A stretch of DNA of 64,000 nucleotides from Sanguibacter sp. HDW7 (GTDB lineage Bacteria > Actinomycetota > Actinomycetes > Actinomycetales > Cellulomonadaceae), in assembly GCF_011300875.1 (NCBI RefSeq), contig NZ_CP049862.1:2108001-2172000 (forward strand). Direction: 5' to 3'. A model generated the notes under the pieces. The model worked only from the letters and a program-made list of their open reading frames with translations. It had not been told where the DNA came from and made no database searches. Made by a program: the position numbers and the translations under genes. This document shows, one piece after another, positions 8,833 to 18,480 of this stretch. The stretch's first letter is position 1; the number at the start of each line of letters is the position of its first letter.

Positions 8833-9228
8833 TCAGCCGTCCCGGCGCGGCTCGAACAGCTGCACGAGGTTGCCGCACGTGTCGTCGAAGACCGCGAGCA
8901 GGCCCGAGCCGATGTCGACGGGATCCTGCGTGAAGACGACGCCCGCGGCTCGGAGCCGCTCGTGCTCGGACGCCAGGTCGGCGACCTCGAGCTGCGCGAG
9001 CGGGATGCCGTCGGCCCGCAGCGCTGCCCGGTAGGGGCCGACGGCGGGGTGGCCCGACGGCTCGAGCAGCAGCTCGGTCCCCTCGGGGTCGTCCCGGGAG
9101 ACGACCGTGAGCCACAGGTCGTCGCCGACCGGGACCTCGTTCTTCACGACGAGGCCGAGGACCTCGGTGTAGAACGCGCGTGCCGCGCGCTGGTCGTCGA
9201 CGAAGATGCTTGCGAGCGCGATGCGCAT
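8833..9228 (-). CDS. VOC (glyoxalase/bleomycin resistance) family protein
   Basis: A 131-aa protein of the vicinal-oxygen-chelate superfamily. It has the usual two beta-alpha-beta-beta-beta modules: MRIALASIFVDDQRAARAFY with TEVLGL opening the first, and the second ending in DTCGNLVQLFEP. Glu residues in TELLLEPSG and in the final LFEP are at positions that often bind the metal. Family members range from lyases to antibiotic-binding proteins, so the substrate cannot be named. GGGAGGG lies five bases before the ATG. It is convergent with the GH9 gene (27 bases apart) and is probably transcribed alone. Confidence 0.85.
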   Translation of the reverse strand: MRIALASIFVDDQRAARAFYTEVLGLVVKNEVPVGDDLWLTVVSRDDPEGTELLLEPSGHPAVGPYRAALRADGIPLAQLEVADLASEHERLRAAGVVFTQDPVDIGSGLLAVFDDTCGNLVQLFEPRRDG

Positions 9229-9454
9229 GGGAACCCTCCCGTTCCAGCGGACGGCCGCCGGCGGACGGCCTCAGGTCACGGTACCGTCGCCGACGGTCGC
9301 TCGGACCGCGAACGCAGGCGGCGCAGGCGGCGCGGCACGACCCGACCACCCGTCGGCGAGCCCTTCATCGTCACGTGCTCGGGCACGACGCGCACCCTGC
9401 AGGTCGAGCGGACGCCCGCCCGCACCGGCCAGCGGGCCGTTCTCGTGCGGAACG
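9229..9454. other. non-coding stretch
   Basis: Between the VOC gene and the tRNA-Ala terminator I see no convincing gene. Short frames here lack ribosome binding sites and recognisable protein features. It presumably holds the VOC promoter. Confidence 0.5.
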
Positions 9455-9488
9455 ACGAAGGCCGGGACCATGAGGTCCCGGCCTTCGT
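9455..9488 (-). terminator. tRNA-Ala terminator
   Basis: ACGAAGGCCGGGACC, loop ATGA, then its exact complement: a perfect 15-bp stem directly downstream of the tRNA-Ala gene on the minus strand. Confidence 0.85.
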
Positions 9489-9493
9489 TCTCG

Positions 9494-9568
<75 letters not shown>

Positions 9569-9616
9569 GTGAGGGCGACGCCCTCGCGTGACCCACCGTG
9601 GTGGGCCTCGGTAAGT

Positions 9617-10294
9617 CTACGCAGAGGGCTGCCGAGAAATCCAATCGGGCCCGGCTGCCCAGTGCTCACGTGCGAACGGTGCCCCAGCGTCGTAGCGTGC
9701 GAGCCGCCACGGCGGCGCCGCGTCCGGTCCCCCGGCCCGCAGCTCGGCCCAATGGACGTTCGCGAGCCCGACGAGGCCGCGCCACGCGTCGACGTCGAGG
9801 CCCAGCAGCGCGGTCGTCCCGGTCGAGATCGCGGCGCCGTGCGAGACGACGCACAGGACCTCGTCCCGTGAGAGCCCTGCAGCGTGCTCCTCGACGGCCG
9901 CGGCAAAGCGCTCGGCGACGGCTGCACGCGGCTCGGCGCCGTCGACGGGCTCGCCGCCGTGACGCCAGGACGCGTACTCGTCGGGCCAGCCCTCACGCAT
10001 CTCGGCGGCGGTGAGCCCCTCCCAGGGGCCGAAGCCGCGCTCACGCAGGCGCGCGTCGAGCGTCACGGGCAGGCCCGTGACCTCACCGAGGGCGTACGCG
10101 GTGTCCGCGGCACGGACGAGGTCGGACGCGACGATCCGCGTGACGCGGTGCGACGCGGTGAGCGCCGAGGCGCCCTCGCGCGCCTGCCAGCGCCCGACGT
10201 CGTCGAGCGGGATGTCGACCTGCCCCTGCAGCCGGCCGGAGGCGTTGTACGCCGTCCGGCCGTGCCGCAGCAGCAGGAGCGTCCCGGCTCTCAT
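9617..10294 (-). CDS. histidine phosphatase (phosphoglycerate mutase-like) family protein
   Basis: A 225-aa enzyme with the phosphohistidine signature LLRHGRTAYN near the N-terminus (catalytic His in RHG), a conserved Glu in RERGFGPWEG, and the second His in VVSHGAAI. It removes phosphate from small molecules; this branch includes broad phosphatases, glucosyl-3-phosphoglycerate phosphatases and others, so the substrate is open. Its ATG overlaps the rsfS stop by four bases (ATGA), which places it at the end of the nadD-rsfS operon. That arrangement is common in Actinobacteria. Confidence 0.9.
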   Translation of the reverse strand: MRAGTLLLLRHGRTAYNASGRLQGQVDIPLDDVGRWQAREGASALTASHRVTRIVASDLVRAADTAYALGEVTGLPVTLDARLRERGFGPWEGLTAAEMREGWPDEYASWRHGGEPVDGAEPRAAVAERFAAAVEEHAAGLSRDEVLCVVSHGAAISTGTTALLGLDVDAWRGLVGLANVHWAELRAGGPDAAPPWRLARYDAGAPFAREHWAAGPDWISRQPSA

Positions 10295-10695
10295 GCCTGC
10301 GGGGCGTCCTGGGCGTCGTCGGCCGGCGCGCCGTGGAGGTCGGCCGGAAGCTCGACGACGGGGCAGTCCTTCCAGAGGCGCTCGAGCGCGTAGTAGACGC
10401 GGTCCTCGGCGTGCTGCACGTGCGCGACGACCTCGCCGAAGTCGAGGAGGATCCAGCGGGCCTCGGTGCGGCCCTCGCGGCGGACGAGCTTCGAGCCGGC
10501 CTTGTGCATGGCCTCCTCGATCGCGTCGCTGATCGCGGTGACCTGGCGCTCGTTGCTCGCGGAGGCGATGAGGAAGACGTCGGTGAGCACGAGCTGCTCC
10601 GAGACGTCGAGGGCGATGATCTCTTCGGCCTTGCGGTCTGCGGCCGCGCGGGCGGCGACGACGGCAAGGTCCAGGGCGCGCTGGGTGGCGGGCAC
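10291..10695 (-). CDS. rsfS: ribosomal silencing factor RsfS
   Basis: A 134-aa RsfS/Iojap protein. It binds ribosomal protein L14 (uL14) and blocks subunit joining when nutrients are scarce. Family hallmarks are the DVSEQLVLTDVFLIASASNE stretch, the SKLVRREGRTEARWILLDFG stretch and the final YYALERLW segment. The GTG at 10695 is preceded by AGGAGAACC, a clear ribosome binding site; further upstream the frame is open but unsupported. It lies 44 bases downstream of the Pro/Ala-rich membrane protein and overlaps the phosphatase gene by four bases. Confidence 0.95.
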   Translation of the reverse strand: MPATQRALDLAVVAARAAADRKAEEIIALDVSEQLVLTDVFLIASASNERQVTAISDAIEEAMHKAGSKLVRREGRTEARWILLDFGEVVAHVQHAEDRVYYALERLWKDCPVVELPADLHGAPADDAQDAPQA

Positions 10696-10739
10696 GGTTC
10701 TCCTAGCGGGAGCGGTGGGTTGACACCCCAGTATGACGG

Positions 10740-12272
10740 TCAGAGGCCCCCGGGGGCGCGTGCGTCGACCGTGACGGTCGCGACGTCCGCGCTCGCCTCC
10801 GCCGCGCCGTCGGGCGAGCGCGCTTCGAGGAGGAGCCAGACGAGGACGCCGAGCAGGAGCCCGACGGCGACAAGGATGATGATCTGCGGCCACGACAGGC
10901 CGAGAACTGCGTCCTGCTCGCGCACAGGTACGTCGTCCGCGGGTACGTCGTCGACGCCCTCTGCGGACGGGTCCGCGAGCACCTGGCCCCAGGCGGGGAC
11001 GAGAGGTGCGGCCTCCCCTGCCGCGTCGGTGGCGCCCGGGGCGAACGACGGCGCACCGACCTGCCCGAACCCGCCGGCCTGGGCCGAGGACCCGGCCGGC
11101 GCGGACTGCGGCGCGAACCCCGGCGCAGACGAGGATGCGGGCGTGCCCGCCCCGGTGACGGGACCCCACGGCGTCATGCGCCCTGCGGAGGCGTCCGCGC
11201 CGGAGTCGCTCGCGCCGGAGGCAGCGCCCTGCGGCGCCGCGCCGGCGAAGGCCCCCTGCTGCGCGACGGCGGTCGGGGCGAACGGACCGCGTGCACCTGC
11301 GGCAGGACGTGCGGCCTCGTCGAAGGGCGCCCAGGCGCTCGGCGCCGAGGGCGCGCTCGCGAGCGACGTGCGCTGCGTCTGGATGGGGGCCGCTGCCTGG
11401 GGAGTGACCCCGCCTGACGGGTTGACGGGTGACTGCGACCCGGCCGAGGCCTGGGCGACGGCGTCGCGCACGCCCATGCGCGCAGGCGCGGACGACGCGC
11501 GCGGGTCGCCCGCAGGCGCTCCCGCAGGCGCGACGGTCCGTGGCGCGCCGGCGTACGCCGTCGGGACGGCACCGGTCCGGCCCGTCTGGTCGACGGGGAC
11601 GACGGGCGTGATGCGCCCCGTGTGGTCGACGGTCCGCATGGCGCCCGTGACGGCCGGCGGGACGACGGTCGGTGCGGGGCGCGAGCGCGGCGACGGCTCG
11701 AGATCAGGGACGTGGAGGGTGGCGCGACGCGAGGGGCCCGTCGGAGCCTGCTGGACGGCGGGGACCGGGGCTCGCTGCGGGAGAGTGGCACCGGCCGCCG
11801 GCTGTCGCGTGACCGGTGCGGGACGAGCCTGGCCGGGCTGCGCGGGCGCGGACCACGACGGCCCTGCGGGTGACTGCGGCCGGGCCGTCGTCGCCTGAGC
11901 AGCCGGGGCCTCGGCGGCCGGCCTGGCGGGCACACGCCCCTGCGGCGTCGCGGGCGGGGCCGGGCGAGGCTCCGCGGGCCGGGGTGCGGACGCCTGGGGT
12001 GCCGCGGCCCGGGAGGCGGGTGCGTGGACGGATCGACGCTGCGCCGGAGGAGCCTGCGGCGCGGCTGCCCGCCCCGCGGGAGCCTGAGCGGCCGGCGCCT
12101 GCGGAGCAGAAGGCTGCACCCGCGCAGCAGGAGGCTGCGCCTGGGCACGCAGGGCGCGTTCCCGCGCGTCGGCCTGCTCGGTGCGACTGCGCTCCTCGCG
12201 CTCGGCGATCTCACGCATCTGGCGACGGGTGAGGGGCGCTCCGGCGGACATGGGCTGCTCCGGGGTCGTCAT
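10740..12272 (-). CDS. Pro/Ala-rich single-pass membrane protein between nadD and rsfS
   Basis: A 510-aa protein with no recognisable enzyme domain. Residues ~12-45 form a charged helix ([20 protein letters not shown]), followed by ~390 residues of low-complexity Pro/Ala/Gln sequence, and a single transmembrane helix near the C-terminus ([20 protein letters not shown]) with a short tail. With no signal peptide, the long N-terminal part should be cytoplasmic (inference). The ATG overlaps the nadD stop by four bases (ATGA), so it is part of the operon. Genes of similar layout sit at this spot in other actinobacteria; no function is known to me. Confidence 0.8.
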   Translation of the reverse strand: MTTPEQPMSAGAPLTRRQMREIAEREERSRTEQADARERALRAQAQPPAARVQPSAPQAPAAQAPAGRAAAPQAPPAQRRSVHAPASRAAAPQASAPRPAEPRPAPPATPQGRVPARPAAEAPAAQATTARPQSPAGPSWSAPAQPGQARPAPVTRQPAAGATLPQRAPVPAVQQAPTGPSRRATLHVPDLEPSPRSRPAPTVVPPAVTGAMRTVDHTGRITPVVPVDQTGRTGAVPTAYAGAPRTVAPAGAPAGDPRASSAPARMGVRDAVAQASAGSQSPVNPSGGVTPQAAAPIQTQRTSLASAPSAPSAWAPFDEAARPAAGARGPFAPTAVAQQGAFAGAAPQGAASGASDSGADASAGRMTPWGPVTGAGTPASSSAPGFAPQSAPAGSSAQAGGFGQVGAPSFAPGATDAAGEAAPLVPAWGQVLADPSAEGVDDVPADDVPVREQDAVLGLSWPQIIILVAVGLLLGVLVWLLLEARSPDGAAEASADVATVTVDARAPGGL

Positions 12273-12868
12273 GGCTGGTCCACGTAGAGGTGGTGCTTCT
12301 GGATGTACTGGACGACGCCGTCGGGCACGAGGTACCAGACGGGGCGTCCTGCGCGGGCGCGTTCGCGACAGTCGGTCGAGGAGATCGCGAGCGCGGGGAT
12401 CTCGACCGCGGTGACGCGCGACGCGTCGAGCTCACCGAGGTCGAGGACGTGCCCGGGCCGCGTCACGGCGACGAAGTGCGCCAGGTCGAAGAGCTCGGCG
12501 GAGTCCTTCCACCCCGTGATCTGCGCGATCGCGTCGGCGCCCGTGATGAAGAAGAGGTCGGCGTCGGGCCGTTGCGCACGCAGGTCGCGCAACGTGTCGA
12601 TCGTGTACGTGAGCCCTGGCCGGTCGATGTCGACACGGCTCACGGTGAAACGCGGGTTCGAGGCGGTCGCGACGACCGTCATGAGGTAGCGGTCCTCAGC
12701 CTCGGTCACCTGGTCGTCCTGCTTGAACGTCGGGCGTCCCGTCGGGACGAAGACGACCTCGTCGAGCTCGAACCGCGCGGCAACCTCGCTCGCGGCGACG
12801 AGGTGCCCGTGGTGCACCGGGTCGAAGGTGCCACCCATGACCCCGAGCCGGAACCGCCTGGCCGTCAT
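12269..12868 (-). CDS. nadD: nicotinate-nucleotide adenylyltransferase
   Basis: A 199-aa nucleotidyltransferase that turns nicotinate mononucleotide and ATP into deamido-NAD. The N-terminal [18 protein letters not shown] contains the GxFDPxHxGH phosphate-binding motif. The C-terminal motif [20 protein letters not shown] corresponds to the SSTxxR loop of the family. Length is normal. It heads a group of four overlapping or closely spaced genes (nadD, membrane protein, rsfS, phosphatase). Confidence 0.96.
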   Translation of the reverse strand: MTARRFRLGVMGGTFDPVHHGHLVAASEVAARFELDEVVFVPTGRPTFKQDDQVTEAEDRYLMTVVATASNPRFTVSRVDIDRPGLTYTIDTLRDLRAQRPDADLFFITGADAIAQITGWKDSAELFDLAHFVAVTRPGHVLDLGELDASRVTAVEIPALAISSTDCRERARAGRPVWYLVPDGVVQYIQKHHLYVDQP

Positions 12869-12901
12869 CCTCTCAGAACCCCTTCGCAGCCTGACCTCGG
12901 G

Positions 12902-13051
12902 TCAGTGGCGCGTGCCCGAGCTCTTGAAGGCGAAGGTCACGAGCAGGAGCGCGAGGAGCGCGCCGAGCGTGAGCAGTCCGTACGCGATCGGCGGGATCGG
13001 CAGCTCGGTGACGACGGTGGACTCCGAGGCACGGAGCACGGACGCGATCAT
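12902..13051 (-). CDS. 49-aa single-pass membrane protein
   Basis: A small protein with a strong ribosome binding site (AGGAGG, seven bases before the ATG). Residues ~18-42 form one hydrophobic helix (IAYGLLTLGALLALLLVTF) followed by a short basic tail (KSSGTRH). No signal cleavage site is evident. It sits between proA and nadD on the same strand, a position where short membrane peptides are often found in actinobacteria. The role is unknown; it could be overlooked because of its size. Confidence 0.75.
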   Translation of the reverse strand: MIASVLRASESTVVTELPIPPIAYGLLTLGALLALLLVTFAFKSSGTRH

Positions 13052-13205
13052 GGAAGGACCTCCTGGTCGGATGCTGTCGTCGGGCGCCCCTGCGCGGAGC
13101 CGCCACGAATGCCCCAGTCTCTCATGGCGAAGGTGCCGGGAGAACCCGTTCCGGGCGTGTCGGGCGCCCTGTCCCCAGGACCTCCACGCCACGCTCAGGT
13201 TCCTC

Positions 13206-14501
13206 TCAGGGACGCGTCTGGCCCTCGCCCTCGACGACCCACTTCGTCGTCGTGAGCTCGGCAAGACCCATGGGGCCGCGCGCGTGGAGCTTCTGGGTCG
13301 AGATGCCGATCTCGGCCCCCAGGCCGAACTGCCCACCGTCCGTGAAGCGCGTCGACGCGTTGACGTTGACGACCGCCGAGTCGACCTCGGCGACGAACCG
13401 CTCGGAACTGCGCAGGTCGTTCGTGAGGATGGCCTCGGTGTGGCCGCTCGACCACGTCTGCACGTGCTCGATCGCGGCATCGAGGTCCGGCACGACGCGC
13501 ACGGCGAGCTCGGGCGCGAGGTACTCGGTCGCCCAGTCCTCGTCGGTCGCCGGGGCGACCTCGACGCCCGCCGGGGCGAGCGCGCGCGTCGCGTCGTCGC
13601 CGTGCAGGACGCAGCCGGCCGACGCGAGAGCGTCGAGCGCACGCGGCAGGAACGCCTGCGCCGCGGCCTCGTGGACGAGCAGCGTCTCGACGGCGTTGCA
13701 CACCCCGACGCGCTGCAGCTTGGCGTTGAGGAGGATCGCGAGCGCGTCGTCGAGGTCGGCGGAGGCGTCGACGACGAGGTGGCAGTTGCCGACGCCCGTC
13801 TCGATGACCGGCACGACGGACTCCGCGACGACCGTGCGGATGAGGTCCGCGCCACCGCGCGGCACGAGCACGTCGACGAGCCCGCGCGCTCGCATGAGCG
13901 CGACGCCGCCAGGACGGCCGTACCTGTCGATCGACTGGACGAGGTCGCGCGGCAGGCCCGCGCTCTCGAGGGCGCGCGCCAGGACGTCGACGATGACCTC
14001 GTTCGACGAGGCCGCTGCCGAGCCGCCGCGCAGGATGACGGCGTTGCCGCTCTTGAGCGCGAGGCCCGCTGCATCGACAGTGACGTTGGGGCGTGCCTCG
14101 TAGATCATGCCGACGACGCCCATGGGCACGCGCAGCTGGCGCAGACGCAGCCCGTTGGGGAGCGTCCAGCCGCGGACGAGCTCGCCGACGGGGTCGGGCA
14201 GCGCGGCGAGCTCCCGCAGGGCGTCGGCGATCGCGGCGATGCGCGCGGGGTCGAGCGCGAGGCGATCGAGCAGACCCGGCTCCATGCCGTTCGCACGGCC
14301 GCGGTCGAGGTCGAGGGCGTTCGCCGCGACAATCTCGTCGGCCGCCTCGACGAGCGCGTCGGCCATCGTGTGGAGGGCCGCGTCCTTGACAGCGCGCGTC
14401 GCTGTCGCGAGCGCGCGCGAGGCCACCTTGGCGCGGCGCGCGATGTCCTGGACGGCGGTCGTCACGTCATCGGCGAGGGGGGCCTGCGTCTCGGTCGTCA
14501 T
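13206..14501 (-). CDS. proA: glutamate-5-semialdehyde dehydrogenase (gamma-glutamyl phosphate reductase)
   Basis: A 431-aa NADPH-dependent aldehyde-dehydrogenase-fold enzyme, second step of proline synthesis: gamma-glutamyl phosphate to glutamate semialdehyde. Signatures include [31 protein letters not shown], the catalytic Cys in [13 protein letters not shown], and the C-terminal [19 protein letters not shown]. Length is typical. It follows proB with an 86-base gap that holds a hairpin. A TACCCT box ends eight bases before the ATG, so proA may have its own promoter with almost no leader. Confidence 0.97.
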   Translation of the reverse strand: MTTETQAPLADDVTTAVQDIARRAKVASRALATATRAVKDAALHTMADALVEAADEIVAANALDLDRGRANGMEPGLLDRLALDPARIAAIADALRELAALPDPVGELVRGWTLPNGLRLRQLRVPMGVVGMIYEARPNVTVDAAGLALKSGNAVILRGGSAAASSNEVIVDVLARALESAGLPRDLVQSIDRYGRPGGVALMRARGLVDVLVPRGGADLIRTVVAESVVPVIETGVGNCHLVVDASADLDDALAILLNAKLQRVGVCNAVETLLVHEAAAQAFLPRALDALASAGCVLHGDDATRALAPAGVEVAPATDEDWATEYLAPELAVRVVPDLDAAIEHVQTWSSGHTEAILTNDLRSSERFVAEVDSAVVNVNASTRFTDGGQFGLGAEIGISTQKLHARGPMGLAELTTTKWVVEGEGQTRP

Positions 14502-14541
14502 GCGGCCCGAGGGTAGTCCTCGAGGCTCCGCGTGGCACCAC

Positions 14542-14572
14542 CGGTCCGGGGTGCGGACGCTGCGCCGGACCG
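14542..14572 (-). terminator. hairpin between proB and proA
   Basis: CGGTCCGG and CCGGACCG form an 8-bp stem with a 15-base loop, 16 bases beyond the proB stop. It may end or attenuate the proB message. Confidence 0.45.
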
Positions 14573-14587
14573 CGGACGGACGACCTG

Positions 14588-15745
14588 TCAGCCCGCGTGC
14601 GCGGGCCGGCGCTTGACGAGCACGAGGTCGTCACGGTGCACGACCGTGCGGTCGTAGCCCTCGCCGAACTTCTCCTTGAGCTCCGTGGTCGTTCGTCCGA
14701 GCAGCGCCGGCAGCTCGCCCGCGTCGAAGCTCACGACACCGCGCGCGAGCACGCTCCCGTCGGCCCCGACGAGGTCGACGACCTCCCCCGCGGAGAACTC
14801 CCCCTCGACGGCCGTGATGCCCGCCGCGAGGAGCGACGCCTTGCCACCGAGGACGGCCCGCACGGCACCGTCGTCGAGGACGAGCCGGCCGTGCGCGCGC
14901 GCCGCGTGCGCGAGCCACAGGCTGCGCGCGGTGCCCCGCTCGCCGAAGGCCGAGAACCACGTGCCCGTGTCCTCGCCCGTGAGGGCACCGTGCACGTTCG
15001 CGGCGCTCGTGAGGACGACGGGGATGCCCGCGCTCGTCGCGGTGCGCACCGAGTCGAGCTTCGTGAGCATGCCGCCCGTGCCGACCGCGCTCCCCCGGCC
15101 CGTCACCTCGATGCCTGCGAGGTCCTCCGCGGAGCGCACCTCCGAGATGCGCCGCGCGCCGGGGCGCGACGGGGGTGCGTCGTAGAGTCCGTCGACGTCC
15201 GTGAGGAGGATCATCGCGTCCGCGCGCACGAGGTGGGAGACGAGGGCTGCGAGGCGGTCGTTGTCGCCGAAACGCAGCTCGTCGGTCGTCACCGCGTCGT
15301 TCTCGTTGATGATCGGCACGACGCCGAGGTCGAGCAGCCGCTCGAGCGCGCGCTGCGCGTTGCGGTAGCGCGCGCGGCGGATCGTGTCGTCCGCCGTGAG
15401 CAGCAGCTGGCCGACGCGCAGGCCGTGCGACGCGAACGCCTCCGTGTACCGCGCGACGAGCAGCCCCTGCCCGACGGACGCGGCCGCCTGCGCGGTCGCG
15501 ACGTCCTTGGGCCGGGCCGTGAGCCCGAGCGGGGCGAGCCCCGCCGCGACGGCTCCCGACGTGATGAGGACGACCTCGACACCCGCCCTGCGCCGGCGCG
15601 CGACGACCTCGACGAGCTGCTGGAGCGCGTCGACCGAGAGGTGCCCGTCCGCGCGCGTGAGCGAGGACGAGCCGATCTTCACGACGACACGGCGCGCCGC
15701 GGCGATCGCGGCGCGACCCTCGGCGGCGGAGACGGGCTGGTTCAC
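14588..15745 (-). CDS. proB: glutamate 5-kinase
   Basis: A 385-aa kinase, first and usually feedback-inhibited step of proline synthesis. The N-terminal amino-acid-kinase domain starts [13 protein letters not shown] and contains [15 protein letters not shown] and [19 protein letters not shown]. The C-terminal ~80 residues form a PUA domain ([22 protein letters not shown]). I chose GTG 15745, but GTG 15751 two codons upstream is equally possible because the GGGGG ribosome binding site lies 5 or 11 bases away. It is followed by proA on the same strand. Confidence 0.95.
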   Translation of the reverse strand: MNQPVSAAEGRAAIAAARRVVVKIGSSSLTRADGHLSVDALQQLVEVVARRRRAGVEVVLITSGAVAAGLAPLGLTARPKDVATAQAAASVGQGLLVARYTEAFASHGLRVGQLLLTADDTIRRARYRNAQRALERLLDLGVVPIINENDAVTTDELRFGDNDRLAALVSHLVRADAMILLTDVDGLYDAPPSRPGARRISEVRSAEDLAGIEVTGRGSAVGTGGMLTKLDSVRTATSAGIPVVLTSAANVHGALTGEDTGTWFSAFGERGTARSLWLAHAARAHGRLVLDDGAVRAVLGGKASLLAAGITAVEGEFSAGEVVDLVGADGSVLARGVVSFDAGELPALLGRTTTELKEKFGEGYDRTVVHRDDLVLVKRRPAHAG

Positions 15746-15798
15746 GCCCACATCATCCCCCGCCCGCGCCCCTGCTGCCTGCACGTCCACGGTGCGGC

Positions 15799-15832
15799 GC
15801 GACCCCGCCCGGCTCGTGCCGGACGGGGTCGC
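15799..15832 (-). terminator. hairpin after obg
   Basis: GCGACCCCGCCCGGC, loop TCGT, GCCGGACGGGGTCGC: a 15-bp stem with a single C-A mismatch, between the obg stop and the proB start. Likely terminator of the rplU-rpmA-obg unit. Confidence 0.75.
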
Positions 15833-15851
15833 AGTGTCGTGCAGGTGTCGC

Positions 15852-17381
15852 TCAGACCTCGGTCGAGTCGTCGTCGGCCGTCCAGTGCCCGGCCTCGCGC
15901 TCGGTCCACAGCTCCGCCCGGGCCTCGGCCTTCGCGTCCATACGGTCCTTGTACACCTCGCGCTTCTGCGCACGTGTCGGACGCTCGCCGCCCTCGAGGC
16001 GCAGGTCCGTGCCACGGGGGCCCGTGAGGAGCTCGGCGCCCGCCATGAGCGTCGGCTCCCAGTCGAAGACGACGGCGCGGTCGCCCTCGCCGATGACGAC
16101 CTCGGCACCCGCGACGGCGCCCGCCCGGAAGAGCTTCGCCTCGACGCCGAGCTTGGCGAGCCGGTCCGCGAGGAAGCCGACGGCCTCGTCGTTCGTGAAG
16201 TCCGTCTGGCGCACCCAACGCTCGGGCTTGGCTCCGCGGATCTGGAAGTACTCGGTCTCGCCCCCGCCGTGACGGGTCACGGTGAAGCCGTCGTCGTCGA
16301 CAGCCTTGGGCCGCAGGACGATGCGCGTGGGCTCGGCCGCGGGCTCGGCCGCACGGGCCGCCGTGACGAGCTCGCCGAGGGCGAACGTCAGCGGGCGCAG
16401 GCCCTCGTGGCTCGCGGTCGAGATCTCGAGGACCTTGAGTCCGCGGGCCTCGAGGTCGGCCTTGACGAAGTCCGCCAGCTCGCGGGCCTCGGGCACGTCG
16501 ATCTTGTTGAGGACGACGATCCGCGGGCGCTCGTTGAGCGGCAGCCGGTTCCCGTCGATGCCCAGGTCGCCCGCGTAGGCCTCGAGCTCCGCCTCGATCG
16601 TCTCGAGGTCCGTGATGGGGTCGCGCCCCGGTTCGAGCGTCGCGCAGTCGAGCACGTGGACGAGCACGGCGCACCGCTCGACGTGGCGGAGGAACTCCAG
16701 GCCGAGGCCCTTGCCCTCGCTCGCGCCCGGGATGAGTCCGGGGACGTCGGCGACCGTGTAGCGGACCTCGCCCGCCTGGACGACGCCGAGGTTCGGCACG
16801 AGCGTCGTGAACGGGTAGTCGGCGATCTTCGGGCGCGCCGCAGAGATCGCGGCGACGAGCGAGGACTTGCCGGCGCTCGGGAAGCCGACGAGCGCGACGT
16901 CCGCGATGGACTTGAGCTCGAGGACGACGGTGGCGTCGTCACCGGGCTCGCCGAGCAGCGCGAAGCCGGGGGCCTTGCGCTTCGCGGACGCGAGCTTGAA
17001 GTTCCCGAGCCCACCCTTGCCGCCCTCGGCGATCGTGTACTCGGCGCCGGGTCCCACGAGGTCCGCGAGGACCTCGCCGTCGGGCGTCTTGACGACCGTG
17101 CCGTCGGGCACGCCGAGGACGAGGTCCTCGCCGTTGGCGCCCCACCGGTAGTCGCCCATGCCCATCGTGCCCTTGGGCGCGCGACGGTGCGGCGAGTGGT
17201 GGTACTCGAGGAGCGTCGTCACCTGCGGGTCGACGACGAGGCGCACGGAGCCGCCGTCGCCGCCGTTGCCGCCGTCGGGGCCCGCGAGGGGCTTGAACTT
17301 CTCGCGACGGATCGACGCGCAGCCGTTGCCGCCGTCACCCCCGAAGGCGTGCAGCACGACACGATCGACGAAGCTGGCCAT
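15852..17381 (-). CDS. obg: GTPase Obg
   Basis: A 509-aa ribosome-assembly GTPase. The Gly-rich Obg fold fills residues 1-158 ([27 protein letters not shown]). The G domain follows: G1 [11 protein letters not shown]2 [13 protein letters not shown]3 DVPGLI, G4 NKID. The C-terminal OCT domain (~residues 345-430: [20 protein letters not shown]) is followed by a charged tail. It is associated with 50S maturation and the stringent response. It follows rplU and rpmA, as in nearly all bacteria. Confidence 0.98.
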   Translation of the reverse strand: MASFVDRVVLHAFGGDGGNGCASIRREKFKPLAGPDGGNGGDGGSVRLVVDPQVTTLLEYHHSPHRRAPKGTMGMGDYRWGANGEDLVLGVPDGTVVKTPDGEVLADLVGPGAEYTIAEGGKGGLGNFKLASAKRKAPGFALLGEPGDDATVVLELKSIADVALVGFPSAGKSSLVAAISAARPKIADYPFTTLVPNLGVVQAGEVRYTVADVPGLIPGASEGKGLGLEFLRHVERCAVLVHVLDCATLEPGRDPITDLETIEAELEAYAGDLGIDGNRLPLNERPRIVVLNKIDVPEARELADFVKADLEARGLKVLEISTASHEGLRPLTFALGELVTAARAAEPAAEPTRIVLRPKAVDDDGFTVTRHGGGETEYFQIRGAKPERWVRQTDFTNDEAVGFLADRLAKLGVEAKLFRAGAVAGAEVVIGEGDRAVVFDWEPTLMAGAELLTGPRGTDLRLEGGERPTRAQKREVYKDRMDAKAEARAELWTEREAGHWTADDDSTEV

Positions 17382-17468
17382 GGGGAGTCCTTACGTCAGG
17401 GGCCGGTGAGGCCGTGGCGCTCGCGCGCCGGGGTCGGCGGGGTCGGAGACCCCGGCCGGGAACGCCGA

Positions 17469-17496
17469 GAGGGACGCACCGCACGGTGCGCCCCTC
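17469..17496 (-). terminator. hairpin between rpmA and obg
   Basis: GAGGG-A-CGCACC, loop GCAC, GGTGCG-C-CCCTC: eleven pairs with one A-C mismatch, 21 bases beyond the rpmA stop. It probably lowers obg expression relative to the ribosomal proteins. Confidence 0.6.
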
Positions 17497-17516
17497 CCGG
17501 TCATGAGCGTGGAGGC

Positions 17517-17771
17517 TCAGGCAGCCTCGACGATGTCGATGACCTTGCGGCCACGACGCGTGCCGAACTGGACGGCGCCGGCCTCGAGGGCGAACAGCGT
17601 GTCGTCCTTGCCACGACCGACGTTGACGCCGGGGTGGAAGTGGGTGCCGCGCTGGCGCACGATGATCTCGCCGGCCTTGACGACCTGGCCGCCGAAGCGC
17701 TTGACACCGAGACGCTGAGCGTTGGAGTCACGACCGTTGCGCGAGGAGCTCGCGCCCTTCTTATGTGCCAT
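17517..17771 (-). CDS. rpmA: 50S ribosomal protein L27
   Basis: An 84-aa ribosomal protein that reaches into the peptidyl-transferase centre with its N-terminus. [20 protein letters not shown] is the standard mature-type start, without the Firmicutes leader peptide. The central [17 protein letters not shown] block is diagnostic. It lies 75 bases downstream of rplU. Confidence 0.98.
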   Translation of the reverse strand: MAHKKGASSSRNGRDSNAQRLGVKRFGGQVVKAGEIIVRQRGTHFHPGVNVGRGKDDTLFALEAGAVQFGTRRGRKVIDIVEAA

Positions 17772-17846
17772 GACGGCAACCTACCTATCTGGGATCGAGA
17801 ACTGGGTGTCGGGGACCCGGGTGGCGTCACCGCCGCCCGAGCGACG

Positions 17847-18167
17847 TCACTTGATGCCGGTGACCTTGAGGCGCGTGAGGGCCTGGCGGTGGCCGATGCG
17901 CTTGCGGTAGCCGGTCTTGTTCTTGTACTTGAGGATGTTGATCTTCGGGCCCTTCTCGTCCCGGACGATCTCGGCGGTGACCTTGACCTTGGCCAGGGCC
18001 TCTGCGTCCGAGGTCACCGTCTCACCGTCCACAAGAAGGAGGGCGGGCAGCTCAACGGTCTCGCCGGCGTTGCCAGCAAGACGGTCGACGACGACGACGT
18101 CGCCAACAGAAACCTTCTCCTGGCGGCCACCGGCCTTGACGATCGCGTACACCACGTTGCTGCTCAT
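17847..18167 (-). CDS. rplU: 50S ribosomal protein L21
   Basis: A 106-aa ribosomal protein binding 23S r[22 protein letters not shown] at the N-terminus and [20 protein letters not shown] at the C-terminus are diagnostic. I chose ATG 18167 ([10 protein letters not shown]), giving the usual length; the frame extends 17 codons further upstream without support. AAGAGAG just before the ATG is only a weak ribosome binding site. The leader carries a clear hairpin (18188-18218), which may take part in control of this ribosomal protein operon. Confidence 0.97.
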   Translation of the reverse strand: MSSNVVYAIVKAGGRQEKVSVGDVVVVDRLAGNAGETVELPALLLVDGETVTSDAEALAKVKVTAEIVRDEKGPKINILKYKNKTGYRKRIGHRQALTRLKVTGIK

Positions 18168-18187
18168 CTCTCTTAGGTCTTCTCGGC

Positions 18188-18218
18188 GTGCTCGTGAACC
18201 GGAGAGATCCGGGAGCAC
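18188..18218 (-). promoter_or_regulatory. hairpin in the rplU leader
   Basis: GTGCTC and GAGCAC form an outer stem around CCGGA-TCTC-TCCGG, 20-50 bases upstream of rplU. A two-part stem in the leader of an L21 operon resembles a ribosomal-protein autoregulatory element; L21 leaders are described in Firmicutes, but I cannot test homology here. Confidence 0.5.
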
Positions 18219-18449
18219 ACGGGGAACGGCGCGAGTCGATACGCACCGACGTTCAAAGATACGGAATCACGGGCGGCCGGTCAAATGCCGTGCCCCTCCG
18301 CGGGCGCACGTCACATAGCGCACCGCTTCCGCGTGCGGGCCCGGCCGAGGACCGCCGTCCGAGGACGAGGCCCGGTCGTCCGGGAACCACGTACATGCTG
18401 CCCGACGGCGCGGTGCGTTCGCACGCGCCACGCCGCCGGTCGGCATGGT

Positions 18450-18473
18450 GTCGATCGTCACACGACGATCGAC
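18450..18473 (-). terminator. terminator of rne
   Basis: GTCGATCGT, loop CACACG, ACGATCGAC: a perfect 9-bp stem starting eight bases past the rne stop. Confidence 0.6.
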
Positions 18474-18480
18474 GGGTGTC

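Larger units (their letters stand above)
18168..18480. other. intergenic region between rne and rplU
   Basis: No gene seen. It holds the rplU leader and promoter region and a hairpin just beyond the rne stop. Confidence 0.6.

Noticed and set aside
15784-16108. Longer proB start upstream of 15745
   Set aside because: The extension has no similarity to glutamate kinases and contains the obg-proB terminator.
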